Shown here: positions 8,928-18,386 of the stretch, in pieces
How positions within the stretch are numbered: the stretch's first letter is position 1
Layout of the letters: each line of letters opens with the position of its first letter
Source of the DNA: JAUVPB01 sp965223695
GTDB taxonomy: Bacteria > Actinomycetota > Thermoleophilia > Gaiellales > Gaiellaceae
Direction: 5' to 3'
Length of the DNA stretch: 64,000 bases
NCBI GenBank assembly: GCA_965223695.1
Contig: CBDCXJ010000025.1
Span: 1 to 64,000 of the forward strand
Notes under the pieces: model-generated
What the model saw: the letters and a program-made list of their open reading frames with translations, nothing else
Told to the model about the DNA's origin: nothing
Databases searched by the model: none
Translations under genes and position numbers: made by a program

Positions 8928-10326
8928 GGAGCAAGTGTAGAGAGTTGAGGCCGCCGAAAACAGCCCCCTCGGGCCGAGGCGGCACCGGGGCTAGATGGTT
9001 GATCTAGGAGGGTCTAGCGAAACGCGGAATGCCTGTATCCATGGGGGTCTGCGGGTAGGGGCTTTGAGCGGTTACCCACGATTCCGGCAGTTTTTACCCA
9101 CTGTCGGAGCGAAGCGACATCTGCTCCTCCGGGGTTCGAGGCGCTGAGCCTTGGTGCATGGGGTCAGTTGTCGGGGGCGTTTCTAGATGACCTGTCCCGC
9201 GGGGCTGGTCTGTTTTCGGTATGGGTTGTGGAGGGGGGACGCTGTTGGTGTCAGCTGCGAATGTCGGGGCGTGTGATCAGCGGGTTGCAGAGTGGTTTGG
9301 TTGCGGGGCGGTCGGTGGCGCGGGTCTGCCGGGTGCTGCGGTGACCTCCGATGCCTGGCCCCCTTCACCGTGATCTGGTCGGTTGGTGGCCGGTTCTGCG
9401 GGGCGTTGGCGTACGGAGCGGCTTGGCGGAGTAGTCTGGGGCGGTTGGGGGCGGGGGCCGGCCCGGCGGTTGCCGGCCGGGTCCTGGAGAGGGTGGCCGT
9501 GGGGGCTTCTGGGCCTGACGTGTCGGGTGGGGGGCTGTCACGTAAACACGGGGTCTTGAGGGCTTGTGGGGTGGTGGGCGATCGCTGTGTAGCGTCCGCT
9601 CCGCCCGGGGCCACCATGCCCGCGCTGGCGTGACCTGCGACTCCCCGCACCGACCCACAACCCCCGAGATGTCCAAGCCGTGCTTGTGTTGTCTGTTCAG
9701 ACATCAAAGGTGGCACCAAATCTGGCACCAACCTCAGCTGACCTGAGAGCACCTGAGAACACCCTACCTGGCTTAACCATGCGTGTTCCTGCCTCAGATC
9801 ACTTAGACATGGCAGGCTCATGATCCGAGGGCGCTAAGTTAAGATCCAGCTGGGTTTGCACCAGGCCCGCTCAGAGCGCCGTGTAAGTCTCGGCTCTACA
9901 CTTGCCTGAACGATCACGGTAAACTCGAGGATCGCGTTCTTCCCGGCTTCGGCAGCGACACCTTCCAGGTCGGTGTCGATATCGCACCCGGCACCCATGT
10001 TTCGCCAGAGCCGCTCGTCGATGCCTTCCCGCTCTGCTCCGTTCAAGAGACTGAAAGTGGTTGGCTCCGATGGGATCGACAACATCCTCGGCATCCAGCT
10101 CGTGTGCGAGGGCAGGTGTTCGCGAGGACCGAGCCAACCCACGGCGTTTTCGTATCGACAGGATGCAAACCCTGGACACGCCACTCATGGCTCTCCCCTG
10201 ACGTTTTGCCTGGCCCGTCGGCGAGGCAGTTGGCGCCCAAGTCGCCGTCAATGGTGTCGTAGCCCGGGCCAGCGGTGCGATATCGGGACTCGAGCCATGG
10301 TGTCGTCACCTTGGTGTCGGTGCCGC
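8928..10326. other. ~1.4 kb gap between mreB and the IS481 element; no confident gene
   Basis: The usual neighbours mreB and maf are separated by this stretch plus the insertion sequences. It contrasts with flanking genes: 9040-9640 is strongly G/T-rich on the plus strand and open frames there give Pro/Arg/Thr-rich translations with no family pattern. At 9700-9735 a near-tandem tggcaccaa(a)tc / tggcaccaac resembles the 3' end of tyrosine-integrase genes (a frame ends KGGTKSGTNLS), but no catalytic motifs are left. Minus-strand frames at 9834-10184 (116 aa) and 10043-10309 (88 aa) are not recognised. A short inverted repeat CTAGAT-N5-ATCTAG lies at 8991-9007, above mreB. Probably eroded mobile-element DNA. 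Confidence 0.45.
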
Positions 10327-10330
10327 CTAG

Positions 10331-10355
10331 GTGTAGTTCCTAAGGAGGTTGTTCT
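10331..10355 (+). repeat. IS481 left terminal inverted repeat
   Basis: Pairs with 12683-12707: shared GTGTA at the tip and AGGTTGTTC inside, with a few differences and one shifted base between. It also contains the last codons of the original transposase (minus strand: ...N-N-L-L-R-N-Y-T). Confidence 0.85.
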
Positions 10356-10359
10356 GTCT

Positions 10360-10386
10360 TGTCCCGTTTCGCGGATTGTGGCAGGG
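10360..10386 (+). repeat. Left inverted repeat of the IS3-like element
   Basis: Matches the reverse complement of 11673-11698 at all but about five positions, including one 1-nt gap. Preceded by target duplication GTCT. Confidence 0.88.
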
Positions 10387-10422
10387 GGGTTAGTGTCGGG
10401 CTCCTGGTGAAGGGAGCATCGA

Positions 10423-10746
10423 ATGGCGTGTCCTCCGGTTTTTTCTGTTGAAGACAAGTTCAGGCTCGTTCTCGCGGTCGTCTCGGGTGGGATGACGTGT
10501 GCGGAGGCTGCTCGTCAGGGGAAGGCGAGCGAGCAGTCGATCTCGAATTGGAAGCGGCAGTTCCTCGAGAGCGGTAAGGCTGGTTTGGCCAATGCTGGCG
10601 CTGCGAGTGGTCCGAACGCGCGGGAGCGTGCGCTCGCGGCTGAGAATGAGGAGTTGAAGGCCGCGCTCGGCGAGGCACATGTCGAGCTGCGGGTGTGGAA
10701 GAAGAGCGCTGAGGGCCGGTTGGGGCCTACGAGGAGCTCGAGGTGA
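10423..10746 (+). CDS. IS3-like OrfA, helix-turn-helix transposase subunit
   Basis: 107 aa. N-terminal helix-turn-helix of the transposase_8 type (FSVEDKFRLVLAVVSGGMTCAEAARQGKASEQSISNWKRQF), followed by a short heptad-like segment (ERALAAENEELKAALGEAHVELRVW) resembling the OrfA leucine zipper. ATG start 37 nt inside the left inverted repeat. Its TGA stop overlaps the GTG of orfB. No A-rich slippery heptamer is evident at the junction, so coupling rather than -1 frameshifting may connect the two genes. Confidence 0.9.
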   Translation: MACPPVFSVEDKFRLVLAVVSGGMTCAEAARQGKASEQSISNWKRQFLESGKAGLANAGAASGPNARERALAAENEELKAALGEAHVELRVWKKSAEGRLGPTRSSR

Positions 10747-11810
10747 TCCGCCTCGAGGAAGGGATGCCGACGACGCGTTTCGCGCGGCTGATCGGTGTGC
10801 CGGAGCGTTCGTACAGACGCTGGCAGCAGCGTGAGCGTGAGGGCCGTCCTGTGAAGGGGCCATGGCCGGCGCCCTCAGCGGACAGGGTTGAGCCGGTGGC
10901 TGTTGAGTACGCGGATCGTTTTCCGGCGTGGGCTCACCGCAAGGTCGCGATGTTGATGCGCGTCGATGGCCACCACGCTCCCGACTCGACTGTGCGCAGG
11001 GCGCTGAAGCGCACAGGGAGAGTGTTGCCCGTCGATTACCAGGCCGAGCGTCGCCAGCACGCCAAGGCGCGACGAGCGGCGTTCGTGGTGGAGCCGTCGG
11101 GTCCGAATCAAGTCTGGCAGCTCGACTTCACCGAGTTCGAGACCCGCCACGGCGGCACCTGGCGGATCGGTGGTGTCGCCGACTACTACTCGAAGCTCGA
11201 GCTCGGCTGGCATGTCTCCACCACGGCGAGCCATCGCGACGCGATCGAGACGCTCGAGCAGGCGATCGACGAGACCGAACGGCTAACCGGCCGGCCGCTG
11301 CGGGAACTGCTCGTCGACCACGTGAGCAGCGAGATTCGCCCGATAGCGCTCGTCACCGATAACGGGCCGTGCTTCAAGGCCGCTCGTTTCGCCGCCTACA
11401 TCGAGAAGCGGCCGGAGCTGATCCACATCCGCACCCGGCGGAACTCGCCGAACCAGAACGGTGTCCGCGAACGCGCCTTCGGCTCCTTGAAATACGAGCA
11501 CCTCTACAGACACGAGATCGACAACGGCTTCGACCTCGGACTCAAGGTCGAGAGCTACCGCCAGCTCTTCAACCAGATCCGCCCGCACGAAGGCATCGAC
11601 ATGCGCCGCCCACTCGACGTCCACCTCCAAGCCATCAACAACCATCAGACCATCAAGCTATCCGAGCCCGAACCCTGCCACATTCGTGAAGCGGGACAGT
11701 CTGAGCGTCTGCAGCCGTTGTATCGGTGGTTGGCGATTGAGGGAGCGGTGTGGTCGTTCGTGATTGTAGAAGTAGAGCCAGCCGGGGAGGGCGTGTTGGC
11801 GTTGGTGTGA
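10743..11810 (+). CDS. IS3-like OrfB, DDE transposase, reading past the element end
   Basis: 355 aa from a GTG overlapping the orfA stop. The rve integrase core is complete: first Asp in VWQLDFTEFET, second in LVTDNGPCF, Glu in SPNQNGVRERAFGSLKYEHLY, with 36 residues between the last two. No stop codon lies inside the element: codons cross the right inverted repeat at 11698 and continue 37 residues into antisense IS481 sequence before a TGA at 11808-11810. The extra tail follows the catalytic domain, so activity may be retained. Confidence 0.9.
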   Translation: MIRLEEGMPTTRFARLIGVPERSYRRWQQREREGRPVKGPWPAPSADRVEPVAVEYADRFPAWAHRKVAMLMRVDGHHAPDSTVRRALKRTGRVLPVDYQAERRQHAKARRAAFVVEPSGPNQVWQLDFTEFETRHGGTWRIGGVADYYSKLELGWHVSTTASHRDAIETLEQAIDETERLTGRPLRELLVDHVSSEIRPIALVTDNGPCFKAARFAAYIEKRPELIHIRTRRNSPNQNGVRERAFGSLKYEHLYRHEIDNGFDLGLKVESYRQLFNQIRPHEGIDMRRPLDVHLQAINNHQTIKLSEPEPCHIREAGQSERLQPLYRWLAIEGAVWSFVIVEVEPAGEGVLALV

Positions 11811-12623
11811 GTTGGCGTAGATGGCGGCGTAGGCCCAGCCTGCGAGCATGGTGCGGATGAAGCGTTCTGCTTTGCCGTTGGTGCGTGGGCGGTAGGGGCG
11901 GGTGCGTAGGTGTTTGATCCGGAGTGCTTTGCAGGCGAGGGCGTGGATGGTGGCGCGGTAGCAGGAGCCGTTGTCGGTCATGACCCGCTCGATTTGGATC
12001 CCGTGCGCGCGGAAGTGGGCGATTGCGCGACGGAGAAAGCCGACCGCTGTGGCTGCCTTCTCGTCTTCGAGCACTTCGACGTAGGCGAGCCGGGTCGCGT
12101 CATCGACGCAGACGTGGACGTATTCCCAGCCGATCCCGCGGCGTCTCTTTCTGCGGTTGCCCGTGACACGGTGGCCGGGACGAGCAATACGGCCGAGCTT
12201 CTTGATGTCGATGTGGAGGAGCTCGCCTGGCCGTTTGCGCTCGTAGCGGTTCGCAGGCTCGGCCGGCTCGAGCCCAGACAGCTTGCCCAGCCCGATCCTG
12301 GTCAGCACCGCTGAGACGGTCGAGTGCGGCATCCTCAGACACTCTGCGATCTCGGCGCCCGTCATCCGCAACCGGCGCAATGCCGCGATCGCCACGACCC
12401 GCTCCTCGGGTGTGCGATGCGGGATCACGCTAGGCGCCGAGCTGCGATCGTGCAGCCCCGGCTTGCCCTCCTCGCGAAAACGACGCAACCACTTCGAGAG
12501 CGTACGCACACTCACACCAGCCGCCTCGGCAGCCCGAGCAAGCGTCCAGCCCTCCTGCTCGACCCGGCCAACCGCCAAACAACGACTACGCAGACATGTC
12601 CTCGCGTTACCGTGCAACTTCAT
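11658..12623 (-). pseudogene. IS481-family transposase, 3' end interrupted by IS insertion
   Basis: As it now reads, 321 aa from the ATG at 12623 (MKLHGNARTCLRSR). It has an N-terminal helix-turn-helix (TLARAAEAAGVSVRTLSKWLRRF) and a DDE integrase core: LLHIDIKKLGRI, VMTDNGSCYRA, and RPRTNGKAERFIRTML for the third acidic residue. The last residues after LQTLR come from the inverted repeat of the nested element and stop at 11658. Removing 10360-11698 plus one GTCT copy joins LQTLR to QNNLLRNYT and a TAG at 10327-10329. This restores the usual IS481 ending (NNVLGNYT-type) and a protein of about 317 aa. The catalytic core is intact, so partial activity of the altered protein cannot be excluded. 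Confidence 0.92.
11673..11698 (-). repeat. Right inverted repeat of the IS3-like element
   Basis: Mate of 10360-10386. The orfB reading frame runs through it without a stop; target duplication GTCT follows at 11699-11702. Confidence 0.88.
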
Positions 12624-12682
12624 CCGGAACCCTCCTTGGCACTGGTGGCTTCGACACCCCCAGCCTCCAAGCAGGCCCGGAT

Positions 12683-12707
12683 GGAACAACCTAGCTAGGA
12701 CTTACAC
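12683..12707 (-). repeat. IS481 right terminal inverted repeat
   Basis: Mate of 10331-10355, read on the minus strand. The direct repeat CTAG follows at 12708-12711. Confidence 0.85.
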
Positions 12708-13301
12708 CTAGTAGGTACCCAGCGCGAGTAGCTCAGGCCGGCGCAGTCGAAGCGTGTCGAGAAGCAGATTCGTCGGCAGGCCGACGACGTTCAGGTAGTC
12801 GCCGTCGATCTTCTCGACCAGCAGCGCGCCGAGGGCCTGGATCGCGTAGCCGCCGGCGAGGCCGCTCCACTCACCGGCTGCCACGTAGCGCTCGATCTGG
12901 TCGTCTGAGAGCGGGCGGAACGTCACCGAGGTCTCTGCGAGGCCAGAGGCGTGGGCGGCGCCGTCGAGCAGGCAAAGGCCCGAGACGACCGTGTGTGTTC
13001 TGCCGGCGAGCTCGTTCAGAATCCGCGCGGCTTCGGCGGGGCTGGCGGGCTTGCCGTAGAGCCTGTCGCCGAGAACCACGCCGGTGTCGACGCCGAGCAC
13101 GGCCTGGCTGCCGTGGAGATGCGCAACTGAGCGCGCCTTGCCCTCGGCGTGCGCCGCGATCAGCTCCCGCGGCTCGTGCCCCGGCAGCTCACGCTCCTCG
13201 TAGGTCGGCTCCGCAACCACGAAGGGGATGCGCAGCTGCTCGAGGATCGCGCGTCGGCGCGGCGACGTCGAGGCGAGGACAAGCCGGGCGTCACCCTCCA
13301 C
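12708..13301 (-). CDS. maf: Maf-family nucleotide pyrophosphatase
   Basis: 197 aa. Hydrolyses non-canonical or modified dNTP/NTPs to monophosphates. Signature residues: LASTSPRRRAILEQL at the N-terminus, VLGVDTGVVLGDRLYGKP, the TVVSGLCLLD segment, and GLAGGYAIQALGALLVEKIDGDYLNVVGLP. Its TAG stop (12708-12710) lies within the CTAG duplicated by the IS481 insertion, so the coding sequence survives intact. It starts 20 nt after ndk ends, on the same strand. Confidence 0.95.
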   Translation of the reverse strand: MEGDARLVLASTSPRRRAILEQLRIPFVVAEPTYEERELPGHEPRELIAAHAEGKARSVAHLHGSQAVLGVDTGVVLGDRLYGKPASPAEAARILNELAGRTHTVVSGLCLLDGAAHASGLAETSVTFRPLSDDQIERYVAAGEWSGLAGGYAIQALGALLVEKIDGDYLNVVGLPTNLLLDTLRLRRPELLALGTY

Positions 13302-13320
13302 GGGCGCCTACCTCCGCGCT

Positions 13321-13737
13321 CTAGACGAGCTCGGCGTCAGTGAACCAGAGCGCGATCTCGCGCGTCGCCGACTCGGGCGAGTCGCTGCCGTGCACGAGGT
13401 TGTCGGGCATCGCGAGCGCGAGGTCGCCGCGAACGGTGCCCGGGGCGGCGTTGACCGGGTTCGTTGCGCCCATGGTCGTTCGAACAACCTCGATTGCCGA
13501 CTCGCCCTCGAGCACAAGCGCAAGCGTCGGCGAAGAGGTGATGAACTCGACCAGCTCGCCGAAAAACGGCTTCTCGCGGTGCTCGTCATAGTGCTCGCCG
13601 GCCCGCGCAGCATCGACGGTCAAAAGCTTCGCACCGCGCAGCGCGAGCCCCCGCCGCTCGAAACGCGCGACGATCTCGCCGACGAGACCCCGTTCGACCC
13701 CGTCGGGCTTGATCAGGACGAGCGTGCGTTCCGCCAC
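13321..13737 (-). CDS. ndk: Nucleoside diphosphate kinase
   Basis: 138 aa, family-standard length. Transfers the gamma-phosphate from ATP to NDPs through a phosphohistidine; the active-site His116 is in DNLVHGSDS. Other signatures: TLVLIKPDGVERGLVGEI at the N-terminus, YDEHREKPFFGELVEFI, and MGATNPVNAAPGTVRGDLA. ATG start at 13737, inside the last codons of the upstream small membrane-protein gene (25-nt overlap). Likely co-transcribed with maf. Confidence 0.97.
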   Translation of the reverse strand: MAERTLVLIKPDGVERGLVGEIVARFERRGLALRGAKLLTVDAARAGEHYDEHREKPFFGELVEFITSSPTLALVLEGESAIEVVRTTMGATNPVNAAPGTVRGDLALAMPDNLVHGSDSPESATREIALWFTDAELV

Positions 13738-13952
13738 GTCAGTTCTTTCTGCTCGCGCTCACGGAGCCCTGCCTCATCCTCGATACGCTGATCGTCGCGG
13801 CGCTTCGCGCGCCAGAACACCCAGCACGCCACGCCGACCGCAACGATCGAGAACGCCGGGATCGCCAGGTAGAAGAGCAAGACGGGCAGTGCTGTGACCT
13901 CCCCATCCGCGCTTTGCGCAAGCGCGGCAAGCACGGCTGCGGTCTCCCCCAC
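13713..13952 (-). CDS. Small single-span membrane protein, unknown function
   Basis: 79 aa. One strong membrane helix (LPVLLFYLAIPAFSIVAVGVACWVFW, about residues 22-47) is followed by a charged cytoplasmic-type tail (RAKRRDDQRIEDEAGLREREQKE). Overlaps the start of ndk by 25 nt. No family recognised. Codon use matches the neighbours, and the charge distribution (positive just after the helix) makes it more convincing than a random frame. Confidence 0.6.
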   Translation of the reverse strand: MGETAAVLAALAQSADGEVTALPVLLFYLAIPAFSIVAVGVACWVFWRAKRRDDQRIEDEAGLREREQKELTWRNARSS

Positions 13953-14007
13953 AGTCGCAGCCTAGCGCGAGGGCTCGGCGCGCTCGGGCTAACGCCGCAC
14001 CACCGCC

Positions 14008-14106
14008 GGCGTCTGAGACCAAGCAGGTCGCGCAGATCGCCCGACCGGCATATGTCCGAATATGTCTGAAGGCGATCTGCGCGAGATGCGCCGCGTCTCA
14101 GACGCC
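14008..14106. repeat. Large nested inverted repeat after the zinc-ribbon gene
   Basis: Two concentric perfect stems. The outer 12-bp arms are at 14008-14019 and 14095-14106 (GGCGTCTGAGAC with its complement). The inner 14-bp arms are at 14028-14041 and 14071-14084 (TCGCGCAGATCGCC with its complement), around a 29-nt loop. The right outer arm covers the last codons and stop of the zinc-ribbon gene (14098). It could be a terminator for the valS-folC-zinc-ribbon transcript, but there is no U-tract, so a structured RNA or a protein-binding palindrome is also possible. Confidence 0.75.
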
Positions 14107-14625
14107 CGCGGAGCCGGATTCGACCGCGCGGGGCGTATCGACGGGCGTCTCGCAGTACGGGCAGATCTGCCAGAGAGGCTCGAGTGACTGGTGGCAACGC
14201 CGGCACGAGTCCTTGAGCTTGGTCGTGCAGATCGGACAGGCGAGGTAGCCCTCCTCGATCACGGCGCGGCAGACCGGGCAGCGCTCTTTGCGCCCGATCG
14301 AGTCCTCCATGGCTTTGATCTCGAGCTCGCGCTCGCGGACGTCGTCGAGGTATTCGGGCGGGCGGAAGAACAGGTAGATGATCGGCCCGAAGAAGGGCGG
14401 GAAGATGCCAAGCGCGACGGCGATCGCGATCAACCAGGGGTCTTCGATCCGCCGGCGCGCGTCTTTGTAGACCCAGTAGGCCGTTGCCAGCCAGAACGCG
14501 ACGAGGAAGAAGATGACGACGTTCTTGACGACACTCCAGACCTGCGAGTCGAAGAAATCGCGGACACCCTGGAAGATGTCCTCGTCCTGCGAGTCGGTGG
14601 TCTGGGCTAGGAGGAATGCGAGCAT
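14098..14625 (-). CDS. Membrane protein with C-terminal double zinc ribbon
   Basis: 175 aa. N-terminal half: membrane segments (VVKNVVIFFLVAFWLATAYWVY and WLIAIAVALGIFPPFFGPIIYLFF), the second flanked by YKDARRRIEDP. C-terminal half: two zinc ribbons made by four CxxC pairs, CPVC, CPIC, CRRC and CPYC. Such membrane-zinc-ribbon proteins are common in actinobacteria; the function is unknown. Its 3' end is embedded in a large inverted repeat. Likely in the valS-folC transcription unit. Confidence 0.85.
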   Translation of the reverse strand: MLAFLLAQTTDSQDEDIFQGVRDFFDSQVWSVVKNVVIFFLVAFWLATAYWVYKDARRRIEDPWLIAIAVALGIFPPFFGPIIYLFFRPPEYLDDVRERELEIKAMEDSIGRKERCPVCRAVIEEGYLACPICTTKLKDSCRRCHQSLEPLWQICPYCETPVDTPRAVESGSAGV

Positions 14626-14639
14626 GTGGCTGAATTCGC

Positions 14640-14753
14640 TTAGATGACCAGTTTCCCTACGAGGTAGCCGACGCCAAACGCGACGCCAACGAAGCCTGCG
14701 ATGACGAACACGATGAGCGCAACGGCTCCAAAACGCTGCCTCAGCTCCTTCAT
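14640..14753 (-). CDS. 37-aa single-span membrane peptide coupled to folC
   Basis: MKELRQRFGAVALIVFVIAG... to a TAA at 14640. One hydrophobic helix (about residues 9-34) follows a basic N-terminus (KELRQR), giving positive-inside topology. Its ATG overlaps the folC TGA (ATGA), the translational-coupling arrangement used repeatedly in this window. It lies 14 nt before the zinc-ribbon gene. No homologue recognised; the case rests on coupling, topology and intact frame. Confidence 0.55.
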   Translation of the reverse strand: MKELRQRFGAVALIVFVIAGFVGVAFGVGYLVGKLVI

Positions 14754-15872
14754 GCTACGCGTCGGGTGCGGATGGCGACCAGGTCCTGCAAAAGATAGAG
14801 GGACCCAGCCACGAGCAGGTCCGAACCGGTTGCCGCAGCGAGCGCTCGGGCCCGCTCGTGGGCCTCGAGTGGCTTGGTAACGACTTCGATCTGCTCGAAC
14901 CGGCCGAGCGCTCGGGCCCGTTCAGCGAGCGCTGGAGGCGCCAGTGCGCGGGGGTTGCTCGAGGCCGTTGCCACGAGCACGCGCCCGAGCCGCGCGAAGC
15001 CCTCGAGCATCGCCTCGACGTTCTTGTCGCCGAGAACCGAGAGCACGAGCACGTGCTGGCGCGGCGCGAGCTGGCTTGCAAGCCAGCTGACGGCATGCGG
15101 ATTGTGCGCTCCGTCCCAGATCTCGCGCGGGTCATCGCCGACCTGCTCGAGCCGCCCCGGCAGTCGGACGCCCGGCGCCGCGCTCACAGCGACAGCCGCG
15201 CCAAGGTGAGCCTCCGCAGCGGCCCGCGCGATCGCGTCGCCGCCGCTCGCGTGAACCACCTCGCCCGCGCCCCGCGCCCGGGCAGCGTCCTCCCATTCGG
15301 GCTCGCCGAGCACAAGCGTGGCGCCTTCCGTGAGCACCGCCAGCTTCTCCTGCGCTATGGCCTCGCGCGTGTCGCCGAGCTCGTGCTCGTGCTCGAGCGC
15401 CACATTCGTGACGACGACGACGCTTGCGGCGAGGACGTTGGTGGCGTCATAGCGGCCGCCGAGCCCGGCTTCGACGACGGCGACGTCGATGCCACGCGCT
15501 GCGAACTCATTGAGCGCCGCGACCGTAAGCAGTTCGAACTGCGTCACGCCGCCGTCGGGTCCGGCGTCGACTCGCTCGACGGCTGGTAGGACGGGCTCGA
15601 TGACCTGGGCTGCGTCTAGCTCGCGCCCGTCGAGGCGAAAGCGCTCGTCGAGCGAGACGACGTGCGGCGAGAGGTAGGTGCCAGTCCTCTGCCCCGCGAG
15701 CTGCAGAAGGGACTCGATCGCCCGCGCCGCCGTCGACTTCCCGTTCGTGCCGACGACGTGGATCGCCGGATAGCGCCGCTCCGGGTGATCGAGCTCGTCG
15801 AGAAGAGCCCACATTCGCTCGAGCCCGAGCCGAACGCCGAAGCGCTCGCGGGCGACGATCAGTCCGTCGATG

Positions 15873-15898
<26 letters not shown>
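14750..15898 (-). CDS. folC: Folylpolyglutamate synthase / dihydrofolate synthase
   Basis: 382 aa from a GTG at 15898 that overlaps the 3' end of valS by 26 nt. Adds glutamate to folates (and may join dihydropteroate to Glu). Mur-ligase-like motifs: P-loop HVVGTNGKSTAARAIESLL, TYLSPHVVSLDERF, VVEAGLGGRYDATNV, NVALEHEHELGDTREAIAQEK, and LPGRLEQVGDDPREIWDGAHNPHA at the domain 2 junction. Somewhat short for FolC (usually above 400 aa): the central segment between the ALVLGEPEWE region and LPGRLE is compact, and the usual Q/N-rich linker is hard to see. Confidence 0.92.
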
Positions 15899-18323
<2,425 letters not shown>

Positions 18324-18386
18324 GCCGTGCATAGTAGGTTCGGGGCCCGCGGCCACTGCGCGCCGGGCGCACGTACTTGCCCCGGC

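Larger units (their letters stand above)
10360..11698. mobile_element. IS3-like insertion sequence nested in the IS481 transposase gene
   Basis: 1339 bp, with ends TGTCCCG...CGGGACA. Imperfect inverted repeats of 26-27 nt lie at 10360-10386 and 11673-11698 and share GTCCCG, TTC, CG, AT and GTGGCAGGG. They are flanked by a 4-bp direct duplication GTCT at 10356-10359 and 11699-11702. Two overlapping plus-strand genes (HTH protein and DDE transposase) fit the IS3 layout, as does the TG...CA end structure. It is younger than the IS481 copy it interrupts. Confidence 0.92.
10331..12707. mobile_element. IS481-family insertion sequence, split by a nested IS3-like element
   Basis: Terminal inverted repeats can be aligned: left 10331-10355 and right 12683-12707. 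Both begin GTGTA and share AGGTTGTTC at the inner side. They are flanked by a 4-bp direct duplication CTAG (10327-10330 and 12708-12711); CTAG is the known core target of IS481. Without the nested element and one copy of its duplication the element is about 1034 bp, normal for IS481. It inserted at the CTAG that overlaps the maf stop codon. The transposase is on the minus strand and is disrupted near its 3' end by the element at 10360-11698. Confidence 0.9.

Noticed and set aside
9183..9821. 212-codon minus-strand open frame in the accessory gap
   Set aside because: Pro/Thr/Arg-rich translation without domains or a ribosome site, and overlapping open frames on the other strand; not supported as a gene.
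9785..9860. tRNA-like attachment site (GGCTCATGATCC) near the integrase-like tail
   Set aside because: Resembles a Met-tRNA anticodon arm, but the stem does not pair properly and no second copy was found.
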